A stretch of 64,000 bases of DNA, taken from Dinochytrium kinnereticum (lineage: Eukaryota > Chytridiomycota > Chytridiomycetes > Chytridiales > Chytridiaceae). The translations under genes were made by a program, and so were the position numbers. Under the pieces are notes generated by a model. It did no database searches, was not told where the DNA came from, and saw nothing but the letters and a program-made list of their open reading frames with translations. Every line of letters starts with the position of its first letter. Within the stretch, counting starts at the first letter, position 1. The stretch lies in the NCBI GenBank assembly GCA_027604005.1, contig JADGJT010000026.1, positions 21,198-85,197 on the forward strand. The letters run 5' to 3'. Below are positions 12,570-23,143 of this stretch, in pieces.

Positions 12570-12806
12570 TCTGGAACAAGCCAAAAGCGATGAGGGCTGC
12601 CGCGAAGGGTGTAAATAGAATAATGATATTATTGTATACTGTATGCACGTTGAAAGAATAGCGCAGCCAAGGCGCATGATGCAAGAATGAAGTGTTGTGT
12701 CGGAATGGGGAGGAAGGGGTGGACGGGGTTGGGGGTTGGAATTGGGGTAAGTAAGGGAGGGCGTAATGTATGGCTTAGGGAATAAACAATCATAAAGAAA
12801 CCAAGC

Positions 12807-13706
12807 TCAGAACAACCCCTTCAACGACGCGGTGACAGCCTTCAACCAAGTCGCATAAACCTCCGCCCTGACATGAATCCTAAACCCCATCACTCTCAAC
12901 GCCTCCATCTTAACCTGTCTCACAACCTCCATCGCCGTCCCATCGCCCTCCTCCACACCACCAAGCTTCACCAAAGCGGCCCAAGAAGCGTTTGAAAATG
13001 TGACATCATTCAAGCAAGTATCAGCGAGGATCAGCGAAGCAAGGAGGGTTCGAAACGGTGTGCCAAGCGTGGGTGATGTGGTTGGGTTGACGAGAATGGT
13101 TTTAACGAAGTAGAGGGAGAGGATGATGATGTGCGGATTGTGGTTCAAGGCCCGAAGAATGACTGTGATCAGATTGGCGAGAGGTTGAACTTTTTGAAGC
13201 GTGGATGCGTCGGTTCCTCTTTGTCCTGCCGTTGCAACTTCAGAGGTCAGGGCAGAAGCAGTCTCAACATTGAAGCATTGGCACACTTTTGCCTCATTCT
13301 CCTCCTCATCCCTTTCTCTCTTAACTCCTATCTTGCTCTTCACCTCTCCCTCGTCACCCAAAGCCCTCGGTGTCAAAGGCGGCGACATGAAAACGCCAAA
13401 CTCCCTCCTCTCCCCACCCTCAACCCTCCCCCTCTTCGTCGATCGGCGACGCCAAACCTCTCGGCACAAGCAAGATTCAGAATTCAAGCTGAATGACTTG
13501 AGTGAGTGATTGGCAGGACAGAGGGGTCTTTGTCGAAAGAGATGAACAGTGATGCATGCAGCGATGGAGGCGAGGGTCTCGCTGTGACCTGTGGGTGTGT
13601 TGAATGAAAATGCGATGCAGGGTGGGCGTAGTGGAGGGGCGGCACGTCGGAGAGGCGCCCGCTCGTCACATGCATGGGTGATGGGGATGACGGTTGAGGA
13701 GTGCAT
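12807..13706 (-). CDS. cyclin-box protein, Pcl/Pho80-like (copy A)
   Basis: The C-terminal ~150 residues form a cyclin N-box: QPLANLITVILRALNHNP, IIILSLYFVKTIL, FRTLLASLILADTCLND and SWAALVKL, ending VRQVKMEALRVMGFRIHV and YATWLKAVTASLKGLF. The layout (LSLYFVK, LLASLILA, W-A) is that of fungal Pcl/Pho80-type cyclins, which bind Pho85/CDK5-like kinases. A low-complexity acidic and basic stretch precedes the box. The N-terminus carries SETLASIAACITVHLFRQR, which has a counterpart in copy B (16050-17006). The start is uncertain: I prefer the Met at 13706 (MHSSTVIP) by analogy with copy B, but 13742 is also in frame. It is intronless as read. The cyclin box is clear, and the kinase partner is inference. 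Confidence 0.72.
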   Translation of the reverse strand: MHSSTVIPITHACDERAPLRRAAPPLRPPCIAFSFNTPTGHSETLASIAACITVHLFRQRPLCPANHSLKSFSLNSESCLCREVWRRRSTKRGRVEGGERREFGVFMSPPLTPRALGDEGEVKSKIGVKRERDEEENEAKVCQCFNVETASALTSEVATAGQRGTDASTLQKVQPLANLITVILRALNHNPHIIILSLYFVKTILVNPTTSPTLGTPFRTLLASLILADTCLNDVTFSNASWAALVKLGGVEEGDGTAMEVVRQVKMEALRVMGFRIHVRAEVYATWLKAVTASLKGLF

Positions 13707-13742
13707 GGCCGTGGCAGGCAACGCGCAAGCAGGGGGATGCAA

Positions 13743-16049
13743 GCCTTCCTGAGCGTGTCAGCAACGTGTCAGGCAGAAGCGATGCAGTTTAAGAGTGCGA
13801 GAAGGACGTCGCCGATGATGCTCAGCTAAGTGTCAATGCTGGCATAAAGAGAGCTACAAGGCAGCGATGGAAAGAAACATTATTTTATCTGAGCGATGGG
13901 GGATAATAGTAATGTATCAAAGCCAGGGAAGCTGTCATCAGAGAATTCTTTTGCAATTCCTTGGACAGCATCTGTCTGCAACAATCAGGGCAGGGCACGG
14001 CCGAGAGTGATCACCGCCCAAACCTCCATTATTATTGTTTATTATTGTTGGTCTTGTGCACAAGCGGCAACAAGCAAGCAGCAAACCATCTGATGCACTT
14101 CCCATTGCTGAGTGCCAAGATGCAAACGTTGGAAATCGCTACCCCGAAACTTTCCATTGGGGCGGAACAATTCAAACAGCTCTGAGCAACACCGGTTCAA
14201 TCACCGCTGGCTGATTTTTTATGGTTTGGTCTTGACCGTCGTCCTTGGCGGCACTTCAGGCAACCTGGCGCGATCGAAAGAACAATATTCGAATATTCTT
14301 GGCCCGTATGAATTTAATGTGAAAATGGAGAACCCTGCCCACGACATGCCTTGCAGCATACGATAAGAAATAACTCAACTGAAGCCAAGAGTCTTAAAAA
14401 AAAACTTCAGCTCAACAGATATTCTCTCCGAAAACGCAAAGGTGTAAGTGTTTAAGTAAGTTTGCATCCCACCCACATCCCACCCTTGGCAATGCCCGTC
14501 CAATGTTTCGGCCCGCCATCTCGGCAAAACCTTGTGTTAGGTCTTGGCCTTTGGCATGAACGTTGGAAGTGAACAAAGGGCTTGGCCAGCTTCTTAACAA
14601 CGATAGTCAAAAAAGGACAATGGGATGGTGGTTGCCAGAGTTCAGCTTGGTTGACCGCCCATAAGAATAATTAATGATGGGGTATGCTTTGCCTTCCCTT
14701 CGATGTACTGCAGGATTGCTCCCTATTCGGATGAGTCGCTGCATTTCGGATGTGTGAGCAGTCACCACCACTCATAGTTCGGGAAGCTCGAGGATTCGGA
14801 CGTACAGACTCCTAGGCATCATCACTCCTGAGAGGTCGATAAGAGCAAGACATGTGGAGAATTGGAGGGTTTGGGGGGAGGTGGTGATTGAACCACATCA
14901 AGTCTTTGGTGAGATCAACCTACCAGGATCTTTCAAGACTATTACTTCGTCAGCGAAGTTGTTACTCCTTGGTGAAATGTGTGATGATCGTAAAGAGATG
15001 GTGTATGTCAGGTCTCATTTCAAGAGAGATACACCTTGTTCAGCTTTCATCGACTTTCATACCCCCCCTTCTTACGTTGGCCTCAAAACTGGCAGTTCAG
15101 AACAACCCAGGTGAGACCTCTGGTGATAATCAATACGCGTAGACATTGTAGACTCTTTTTTTGGAGCCCCAGCCTCCCTTCACGAACGCATCGCAAACTC
15201 TTTGCCTTTCCTTATCGGGCTCGAATCATTACTGTTACCAGCATCAACAGAACAGCCCCTTAACCTCCCTCCCCTCAATAGATATAGGCATGTTCAAAAG
15301 GGCACATAGAGTAATAAGCAGTGACCAAAGAAACCCCAATGCATCCCCCCCGATCCGTTCTCGCTAAAAAACAAAATGGTAAGATTTACAACCGCTATGA
15401 CCATCATCTTCCAGTTACGTCTGAGACATGCGGAGCCTTTTGGCGTTGACTCAAAGAGGTCACTGACTTTCAGAACCTCAGTGAAAAGAAGAAAGAAAAG
15501 AAAAAGGCCAGGGGGTTTGAGCATTATTCAGTCAGTGTTCCTACTCAGTGTGAAGGATACTCCGACTTTAAAAGATGGGCAGAAATAAATACATGGCAGT
15601 ATTGAGTATCAATAGCCGAGACCAGCACGTTATCATTCATGGCGAAGGCATCAGAAGATACGCAAGGGCCTGGTGAAAACTCGATGGGGGCCGTGTCGTG
15701 TTGAAGGTTTAAGGTCGCGTATTATTTCGTATTACACTCTCATCACACTGATGACATGTTGAAAGGGCGAAGGAAGCGAAAAAGAAAAAAAAAAAAAGCA
15801 CAACAAAGATCAGCGATGAAAGTATACGATTGACATTAATATTAATGATGGCCGCATGCCGGGCCAAAGTGCTTGTTTGCGTTGTTGGAGCAGGGGATAC
15901 GTAAGATGTGAAATGAAACAAGAGCAATAAAAAACAATATAAAAAAAACCCCAACCAGCAATGCACCGTGTAAGAACAGAGACAGTTCATGTGACCAACC
16001 ACCAAGGACAAGAAGAAAGGAGGAAAAAAGGGAACTCTGGCTGACAAAA
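13743..16049. other. 2.3 kb intergenic region between the two cyclin genes
   Basis: I find no convincing gene here. The reading frames are short (at most about 85 codons), lack splice-consistent neighbours and resemble no family. A-runs and T-runs occur at about 15360-15372 and 15782-15800. The right edge (about 15700-16049) is probably the 3' UTR of the downstream cyclin gene. The left part would hold the promoter of copy A and possibly a long 5' UTR. No tRNA-like arm pattern was seen. Confidence 0.5.
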
Positions 16050-17006
16050 TTAGAATGCCATCCCGAGCTTCGCAATGGACTCCAACCACAATCTATAAGC
16101 CCCCTCCTCAACATGCACTCTAAACTCCAACGCAACCAACGCCTCCATCTTGATCCTCGCCATCTGCGCAGCCGACACCATCCCATCTACCACCTTTGGG
16201 TTCTTCAAAACCCTCCCAAAAGCCCATTCCGGCACCAAAGAAGCGGCCAAGATCCTCGCCCAAGCCCTGGTGGACAACGGCCGATCCACAAGCTGAACTT
16301 CAGCAATCATCAGAGCTGCGACCAGAAGTCTATCAGGAGACGAGAGAGGTTTCGGGATGACTGGCAGCTCGAGAAGCCGTTTAACGTAGTAAAGAGCGAG
16401 GGGGATGGCATGTGGGGGTAGGAGGTTTGTGCGCAGAGCATTTGCGACAATCTTGGTGAGGATCTGAGTTTTCTGGTATGCCAGGAGCTTTGATTTGATG
16501 CCTTGAATGAGTTCAGAGGGCGAGGGAGGTGGGGAGGGTGGGGTGGAGGAGCATGGCTGTGTGGGGTTGATGCGGCGACGCTTTGAGGCTGGATCGGTGG
16601 CGGGAGAGGTTGGGGGAGAGACGGGCGTCGGGAGGGAGGATTCTGAGGAGGATCTGGTGACGGTAGCGGGTGAAGTGTCGACGGAGAGACCGAGAGAGTG
16701 GGTGGAGAGCCTCCTCTTTAGGCATGATGATGGCTTGCGGGGTGGTACGGAGGTGGAGGTGGAGGATGGGACAGAGGTGGAGGTGGCGGCTGAGAGAGAT
16801 GGGGATGAGGCTGAAGGGGGCTGCTGCGGCTGTTGCTGTGGAGGTGGTGGTGAGGATGGGTTGAGGCAGCAGTTTGCACACAGGCGCTCGCAGACCAGCG
16901 TGATGGTGATGCCTGAAGCGATGGCGGCGAGGGACGGGGTGGGCTGAGGAGGTGCGCAGGACGACGGAGGCAGGTGGATGATCGCAGCAGCGTCCGTGGT
17001 GTTCAT
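16050..17006 (-). CDS. cyclin-box protein, Pcl/Pho80-like (copy B)
   Basis: This is a paralogue of the gene at 12807-13706 on the same strand. The cyclin box reads KTQILTKIVANALRTN, IPLALYYVKRLLELPV, DRLLVAALMIAEVQLVD and TRAWARILAASLVPEWA, then MARIKMEALVALEFRVHV and YRLWLESIAKL. These line up block by block with copy A. The N-terminus MNTTDAAAIIHLPPSS followed by PSLAAIASGITITLVCERL also matches copy A's SETLASIAACITV segment. A long Ser/Thr/Pro-rich linker (about 120 residues) sits between. I chose the Met at 17006 because of that match; an in-frame Met at 17144 would add 46 residues. Like copy A it is intronless. Probable role: regulatory subunit of a Pho85/CDK5-type kinase (family knowledge plus inference). 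Confidence 0.75.
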   Translation of the reverse strand: MNTTDAAAIIHLPPSSCAPPQPTPSLAAIASGITITLVCERLCANCCLNPSSPPPPQQQPQQPPSASSPSLSAATSTSVPSSTSTSVPPRKPSSCLKRRLSTHSLGLSVDTSPATVTRSSSESSLPTPVSPPTSPATDPASKRRRINPTQPCSSTPPSPPPSPSELIQGIKSKLLAYQKTQILTKIVANALRTNLLPPHAIPLALYYVKRLLELPVIPKPLSSPDRLLVAALMIAEVQLVDRPLSTRAWARILAASLVPEWAFGRVLKNPKVVDGMVSAAQMARIKMEALVALEFRVHVEEGAYRLWLESIAKLGMAF

Positions 17007-17404
17007 TGTGCAGGGGTTGCAGCGAGGTATCGGTCGGTGGTGTGCAGTTTTCAGAAGGTGAAAAGCGGTGTCGTCTATTTTTATTTCTTTGAAATCCATT
17101 CTGAGTTGCTGAGTTGCACACCCGACCAGCCTGGGCAAAGCCACACAACCTTCGTCTTCCTTCCGTCAAGCCTTTCCTCCCTTCCCCTCCCTTCCCTTCC
17201 GTCCGTCCCTGCCTTGCCTTGCCGCGCGCGTTCTTCAATCCATCCGCAATCCTCACCAGACCTGACCTTTGCAAGCATCCATACTCCGATCCCCAATCTA
17301 TTATTCTTATGGCTCATGGCCTCTATCCTTATTGACGCGTGTCTCTGAACACTTCTACTCTCCGCGGGGACATCCTCGTTCATCCATTTCATCCACCCAA
17401 TCAA
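17007..17404. other. intergenic, promoter of cyclin copy B
   Basis: About 400 bp with pyrimidine-rich stretches (CTTCC-type repeats around 17155-17215) and no supported gene. It separates the start of cyclin copy B from the 3' end of the secreted-protein gene on the same strand. Confidence 0.5.
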
Positions 17405-18683
17405 TCAAAACACCCCTGAGAATAGCCCCGTGAACGCCCTGCGCCAAACCCCCATCACCATCCCATCACTATACTCCCTGGCCTCCAACGCACTCTCCAC
17501 ATGCGCAAACCTCCCAGAAATCTCCTCCACCCCACCAGCACCACACGCCCCCGCCTCCGGAACCCCATTCAAAACCCTCCCAACCACATTTCTCGTCGCC
17601 GTCAGCAAACACCCCGACGTCTCCGGTGTCGTCACATTCCATCCCATCCCACCCTCCTCCACAGCTCCCCTCAAAGCCCGAACCATTCTTCCCACCATCC
17701 AATCCGGGTGATCCTTGTAAGCGATCGACGACGCCGTGCCAGCCGTCAAGAACAAAGTGTCCGGCACGCACGTGGATGCTCCCTTCCCATGAAGCTGGAG
17801 AACCCCACAAAGCCCCTCACACGTGGTGGAATTGATGTGACTTAGAATCGCGGATGAGAATGAGAAGAATGGTTCGTGGATGTTGTGAGCTGGGTCGGTC
17901 ATGCTGTATGCCTTTCCTGCGATGCAGGTCGAGTCCGCCTTGTAGGCGTTTCGATGGCGTGTGGCCAGAAGGAGGGATCGGAAGCCGGGAACGGTGCGGA
18001 AGAGAGAGGTGGCAAGGAGGTCGGTGCTTCCGTCAAAGATGGGGTGGGGGGCCTGGAGGTGGAGGTTGGAGGAGGGTTGGGGGGAGTTTACGTCGATGGG
18101 GACCACAAAGATGCCCCAACCTTTTGCAAACTTTTTCTTGCTGTCCAGCTGTTGTAATTGAAGAGTGAGTGAGGTTCATTGCCGCAATAGGGGAGGTATC
18201 GAGCAAAAAAGGTCAGAGGAGAAGAAGTAAAAAGTAAAGAATGAGTAGGCGACACAGCCAGAGCCCAACATGAACAACAAAGCAAGAACAGAGGAGATGC
18301 AGGTAAACAGAACGACAAACCAAAGCATCAACCAGAAACAAAGAGAAAATCCTCCTTACCTGAACATCCAAAGCCACACAGAACCCCCTCCCCACCTCCC
18401 CATCCCAAATCCGTCTCACCTCCACAACCCCCTCCAAATCCGCAGGTAGTTCCCCACGGCATCCATTTAAAAGCATATCCATCGCAAGCACCGTCAGTCC
18501 AGTTGCCGGAAGTCTTTCATTGAAATCACTCAAGGTCTTGATGTGCTCAGCGGGGATGTACGCCTTGCTCGCACATTGGATCAGGTCTAGCAGCGATCCT
18601 TCGTCGTTGGGTGGCCAGCATTTGAGGGTTTCTTGGGCGATGGCGGAGGAGAGGAGAAGGGGGAGGAGGAGGAGGGGTGTCAT
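17405..18683 (-). CDS. secreted protein of unknown function
   Basis: Two exons (18360-18683 and 17405-18148) join at VALDVQ/LDSKKKFAKGWG and give 355 residues. The start Met at 18683 opens a textbook signal peptide, MTPLLLLPLLLSSAIAQ, with likely cleavage after AIA. The mature part has about ten Cys. Segments that look conserved rather than random are WGIFVVPIDVNSP, LHLQAPHPIFDGSTD, RSLLLATRHRNAY and DPAHNIHEPFFSF. Two of these hold His and Asp residues (HP..D, RHR, AHN) that could bind metal or act catalytically. I do not recognise the family. HLQAPHP followed by RSLL..RHRNA suggests an enzyme, possibly a hydrolase, but that is a guess. N-glycosylation sequons occur (NST, NVT), as expected of an exported protein. 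Confidence 0.72.
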
Positions 18684-18926
18684 GGCCGTGATCTGTAGGG
18701 TGGATGGTTCCACTGGATACAGTATAACAGGGGATTGTCCAGTGAAGGAAGAATTTGTCTCTTCATTGAGGACCTCATCTTTTCTCAATTCCCCCCGAAC
18801 AGACCATTTACCAACCTGCACCCGCACCCTCCCCTTCCTTTTCCAACCTGCAATCAGACCATTTTAAGTGATGTCGTATTAATGAAATATGTTTGTTAAA
18901 GGGGTAACAAGAAGAAAGTGGTGTGA

Positions 18927-20039
18927 TCAGAGATTTATGAGCCTGTGCAAATCTCGCTCAATATGAAGTAGCATCTCGGCCTGCTCTTCAAAGATCCTGA
19001 GCACCGCGTCAACGTTTCGATTCGCCTGTCTTCTTCTCATGCGGAGCTCAGGGGCTTCAATCGCGTCTAAAACCTTTGGATTTGTTAATGGTTAGCCGTG
19101 TTCAGACGGTTCAGCATCACAAAGAAGGGCGAGAGAGAAAAATATTGCCCTCCGCGATCAGCGAGATAGGATAAAAAAATAACGGAAAAGAAAACCACAA
19201 GTGAAAGATAATTCTTGAACAAACCTTGACCTGCAAATCCGTAAAAGTATCCACAACCCATCTCTTGACACTCGGCGCAACAAAAGCCCTAGCAGCCCCC
19301 ACAACCCCCGTCGGCAAACTCCCCGCCAGATCCTCGACAACCCTCCCAACCCCCACCTCCAAATACCCCACAACCTGCTCCGCGCATTCCATCCTCTCAA
19401 TCCCAGTCCCCCCCTTCACAACATGCCCATAACAGCCTCTAGCATTCTCGACCAGCTCCTTGATCCTCGCCTCCGCGGTTTTCTCAGCGAGTTTGGCTGC
19501 ATCATCGCGCTCGGTGGATCGAAGAAGGGTGAGGAGTGATCGAGCTATGACGGAGATGCGGGAGTGGAGGAGAAGGATCCTGTCAGCGTCGTGGAAGGAT
19601 CCGCGGGTGATTTGGGGGTCTCGACGGAGAAGGAATTGGTCGGAGATGATGGTGAGGACGGAGGTCGTCGAGGGTATGTCGTGGCGCGCGGTGGCGGCTT
19701 TGGTCAGGGATTCTGGATGGAAGGTCACGATCGTTCCAAATATCCAAACAAATAAATGCAGAGCAGAAGAAGAGGTAGTGTAAACGATAAGGTCTTCATA
19801 CTCCCCCTCAAAAAGAAACCTTTCGCAGAGAATAAGAAGAAGAACGGCCACCACGCACCTATCCGTTCAACCAAATGCTCGGCAAGAGGAATAAGAGACG
19901 AATAAGCTGAGGGCACATCCTTCAAAAACACCTGCGACTCCGCCATCTTCAGCACCAGACGCGGCGAGTCCTCTGTAACAACGATGTCCTTCATCTTCCT
20001 GCCTCCGTCCGCCTCCATCCTCTCCATCCTCTCCATCAC
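18927..20039 (-). CDS. hypothetical helical protein
   Basis: Three exons can be joined. The first runs from about 20039 (MMERMERMEADGGRKM, then AYSSLIPLAEHLVERIG). The second is about 19710-19225 (LTKAATARHDIPSTT through PSVKRWVVDTFTDLQVK). A last exon at about 19075-18927 gives VLDAIEAPELRMRRRQ, ending HLINL-type residues just before the stop at 18927-18929. The last exon is easily missed because it is short, but its splice sites and frame fit exactly. The protein (about 270 residues) is mostly helical and charged, with no signal peptide and no clear membrane segment. I do not recognise a family. Start choice is uncertain because three Met codons cluster in the first seven residues. The coding evidence is the long open second exon and consistent splice phases. 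Confidence 0.6.
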
Positions 20040-20223
20040 GCTTCAACAAGATGGTTGGTGGTGGTGGTGGGGCGATCGCCTGCAAGTTTAACGAGAGGTG
20101 GAGGTGGTGTGCAGCAGCATGCAACCAAGTCAACCCCCACTTTTGCGAGAGGGAATTTTTCTTGTCGAAAGGGAAAAAAAAAATTGAAGTTGAGAATACC
20201 CAGCAGCATCCAGCAGCAGCAGA

Positions 20224-21567
20224 ATGGTGAAGCTGGACTATGAGGTCCTGTCGCAGGCGCCGTCGTATGTGGATGCGTTGAAGGAGCGTGCGTTGGGTCT
20301 AAGAGGTGGGGGAGAGCGTCCTTTTTTCTTTCTTTATTGCAGAGAGTTCCATTTTTATGTGTGTTGGAAGGTTGATGGTGTTTTGTTGTTTTCCGTAGGT
20401 CTCAAGATTGCGAGGATTGAGAACTTGGCCATCACAAAGGTGATTTGCTTTGCATTATCTTCTTAGTATCTTTTGTTATTGCTATCATCTGGGGCGGATG
20501 GCCTTTCGCGAGGAAGGTTGAAAAGGCTGTGGACTTTGGCTGCTTCATTTCCGGAACGTTTCCCTCTCCAGACGAGGACTGTTTTTCCATCGACTTCGAA
20601 GACCTAGTCGACGTTCTCTAAACTATATTTTTTTAAAAACCAACAACAACGCATTCAACACAAAATGGACAACACATTTGGACACCACTATGAATACGGA
20701 CACCCTCTTCGCTCCCCATGAATACAATCCCCACTCCCCGCGTCATTTCCAGGACCAGCACGACACCATAGATTTAACCAACAATGACCTCCGCAAGCTC
20801 GACAACTTCCCCCCAATGCCCCGTCTCAAGACCCTCCTCCTCTCCAACAACCGTATCCAAAAGATTGACACCGAATGCACTCAGAAGATTCCCAACCTTG
20901 ATACATTGATCTTGACCAACAATCAGTTTTCAGAGCTGGGAGACTTAGATGTTTTGGCTGGGTTCAAGGGGTTAACGCATCTGAGCTTGCTGTACAATCC
21001 TGTCACGGATTTGAAGCATTACAGGGAGTATGTCATTTTCAGGTGTCCCACTTTGAGGGTTTTGGATTTCAAGCATGTTTGGGATAAGGTTTGTCGCCTC
21101 TCTTTTCGTCTTTGGGGTTCTGGTCTTTGCAGTTGAGAAAAAGGAATGGACGGAGATGTCGATTTTCATTTTGTCGAGCCCCTTTTTTACATTTACAATT
21201 TACAAAAAAAACAAAAAACAAACAACAACCAAACACCACTTACCTCTCAACCAACCCCCAGGAACGCGCGACCGCCAAAACCCTCTTCTCCGGAGACGCC
21301 GGCTCAACCCTTTTAGAAACCCTCTCGACCCCCCGCTCATCCGACACGACCACCCCCGCTCCCCGCAAGCCTCACGCGCAGACTCGATCGGGACCAGGAC
21401 CCAGCCCTGAGGAGGCGGCCAAGATTCGTGAGGCGATCAAGAATGCGACCACTTTAGAGGAGATTGGGAGGCTTAAGAGGCAGCTTGAGGGTGGAGTTGT
21501 ACCGGGCATGGAGAAGGGGAAGAAGAAGGCGGTGGGGGCGGATGATATGGAGGAAGAGGAGGATTAG
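20224..21567 (+). CDS. LEA1: U2 snRNP A' protein (leucine-rich repeat), spliceosomal
   Basis: Four exons: 20224-20305, 20399-20439, 20753-21088 and 21262-21567. Spliced, they give MVKLDYEVLSQAPSYVDALK, LGLRGLKIARIENLAITK and DTIDLTNNDLRKLDNFP. LRR units follow (LKTLLLSNNRIQKID, LDTLILTNNQFSELGDLD, LTHLSLLYNPVTDLKHYR) and then the LRR cap YVIFRCPTLRVLDFKHVWDK. The C-terminus carries GPSPEEAAKIREAIKNAT and LEEIGRLKRQLEGG, as in animal U2A' proteins, and ends in an acidic tail. This is a near end-to-end family match. In the spliceosome U2A' forms a heterodimer with U2B'' on U2 snRNA stem-loop IV. Intron 2 (about 313 nt) is unusually long for this window and contains an in-frame Met at 20678. Confidence 0.95.
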
Positions 21568-21617
21568 CTGGTGAGTTCGTGGAGTGATGGGATGAGGGTG
21601 AGGGATGGCGGTTTTTC

Positions 21618-21658
21618 GGGTCGGGTGGGGGGGGGGGGAGGGGGGTTGGGGGGTAGGG
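21618..21658 (+). repeat. G-rich tract with G-quadruplex potential
   Basis: Just 3' of the U2A' stop codon the plus strand holds at least five runs of three to twelve G with spacers of one or two bases. If it is inside the 3' UTR, the mRNA would carry the same G-rich sequence. Fold is predicted from run pattern only. Confidence 0.7.
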
Positions 21659-23143
21659 TTGGGTGCCGGCTTTTCCTTTCTTTTTCTGTTCTTCTTGAGG
21701 TCATTTTTGTTTAGGAAGGGTTATTCTATTTTATTATTTTTTATTTTTGACCGTTCTTGCCTCGTGTTGATCCGAGCTTCTTCCATGCGTGCTTTCTTTC
21801 TCTTTTTGTTCTTATGGTTTCTTCCGCATCTTGCGTTCACCCGACCTACCCAAGAAACCCGCTTTCGACGGGGAAGTCTTGCTTGTTTTTTGTTTTCTTT
21901 TTTTGTGGTTTTTGCCCTCTGTCTCTGGACAGTATCTGAATCTTAAAGTTTCTTCTTCTTTTTTTTTTTTGACTTCTTTTTTTTGCGTCGATCAAGGAGA
22001 AGACGTTCAGGAGGGTTGATTTTGCTGTTTGTTGTTGATGTGGTGAGAAGTGAAGAAGAGATTTAAACTGTATATCACGGGAAAGGAAATAGATTCCTCG
22101 CAACCATCCCATGTTCATATCTTATCCCTCTTTGTTTGAAACGATTGGGGGACGCAGGTCGATATTGTAAAAAGAGCGAACTAACGAGGCCAGAAAAGAC
22201 AACAAACAGAAGAACAAAAGGCAAAGGTTCTCTCGCTTCGTGTACGTTTATTCTTTTGCCACTATTTCGAAAACACTATGATCTCCACCTCAGAAACACT
22301 TTTGTTTATTTCAAAGAGCAGAATGGGAATAGGAGGGGGAAAACCCCCTTCCCCACATGTATCGATTTCGTCAATGTGGAGTACGGATGCGTTTGTGGAA
22401 AAGGAGTGTGAAGGCGAGGGGAGGGGGCATTGCAAAAAACGAACCAGACCCACCAAAATCACATCCAAAGGAACATCTAAAACGAAAAAAGAAGAAGAAA
22501 CCAAACAAAAAAGAAGAAGAAAAAAAAGGAAAAAGGAAAACGGGAACGAGACGAAAGAAACAACCAAAGCAATGTAACAATGGAGACGAAAGCGAACGCT
22601 GACCAAAACTGACGAGCTGCAAAAAAAACAAACAAACAAAGCGAAAACAGAATGCGCCTACAACCGGGAACCCCTCCGCCTCCTCTAAACAACATCACAC
22701 CCCGAAAGAGAAGAAACAAAAAAACCGACAGAAAAAAAAACAAAACATCTCTCAAAGAAAAAAGTCGCCTAAGAAAAAAACAAGAAGAAGAAATGTATAT
22801 ATACGCAAGACCTTTACAACAGCCACGACGAAAGGGAATCTTCGGATACAACAACATCAAGCCAATAAGACCGTGGAAGGGGGGGGGATTGGAAGGCATG
22901 ACCCATTTGTTTGTTTGCTTCTTTGGACTGGAGGCGGAAATGTGCAAAAGAGGGAAAACAAGGAATAAGCTGATGATGTAAAGAAGACGGAACGGAGAGT
23001 GAAAAGGGGGGAAAGAGTGACGGTCGATTAAGACCGAAAAAGAACTACAGATGACAAAAGGAACACAAAAACAAGAAGTAAAGCCAGTTCTTCTATCTAC
23101 CCAAAAAAAACAAAACAAAAAAACACCCGCACTCCAAAAGACC
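21659..23143. other. intergenic / 3' UTR region with strong strand asymmetry
   Basis: This lies between the convergent U2A' and HMG-box genes. The left part (21660-22030) is T-rich on the plus strand. The right part (about 22140-23140) is A-rich and purine-rich on the plus strand with long AAAAG/GAAGAA runs, so the HMG-box transcript would be U-rich and pyrimidine-rich in its 3' UTR. Long open frames in this part are by-products of the skewed composition (runs of Phe, Leu, Arg, Lys) and are not called as genes. Confidence 0.5.

Noticed and set aside
15200..15240. Possible tRNA T-arm-like GCTCGAATC
   Set aside because: No matching acceptor, D-arm or anticodon stem could be drawn around it.
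13743..16049. Several frames of 60-126 codons between the cyclins
   Set aside because: No family resemblance, no splice-consistent continuation and biased composition.
16513..17274. 253-codon minus-strand frame overlapping cyclin copy B
   Set aside because: It is out of frame with the cyclin box and made of Ser/His/Leu-rich shadow sequence.
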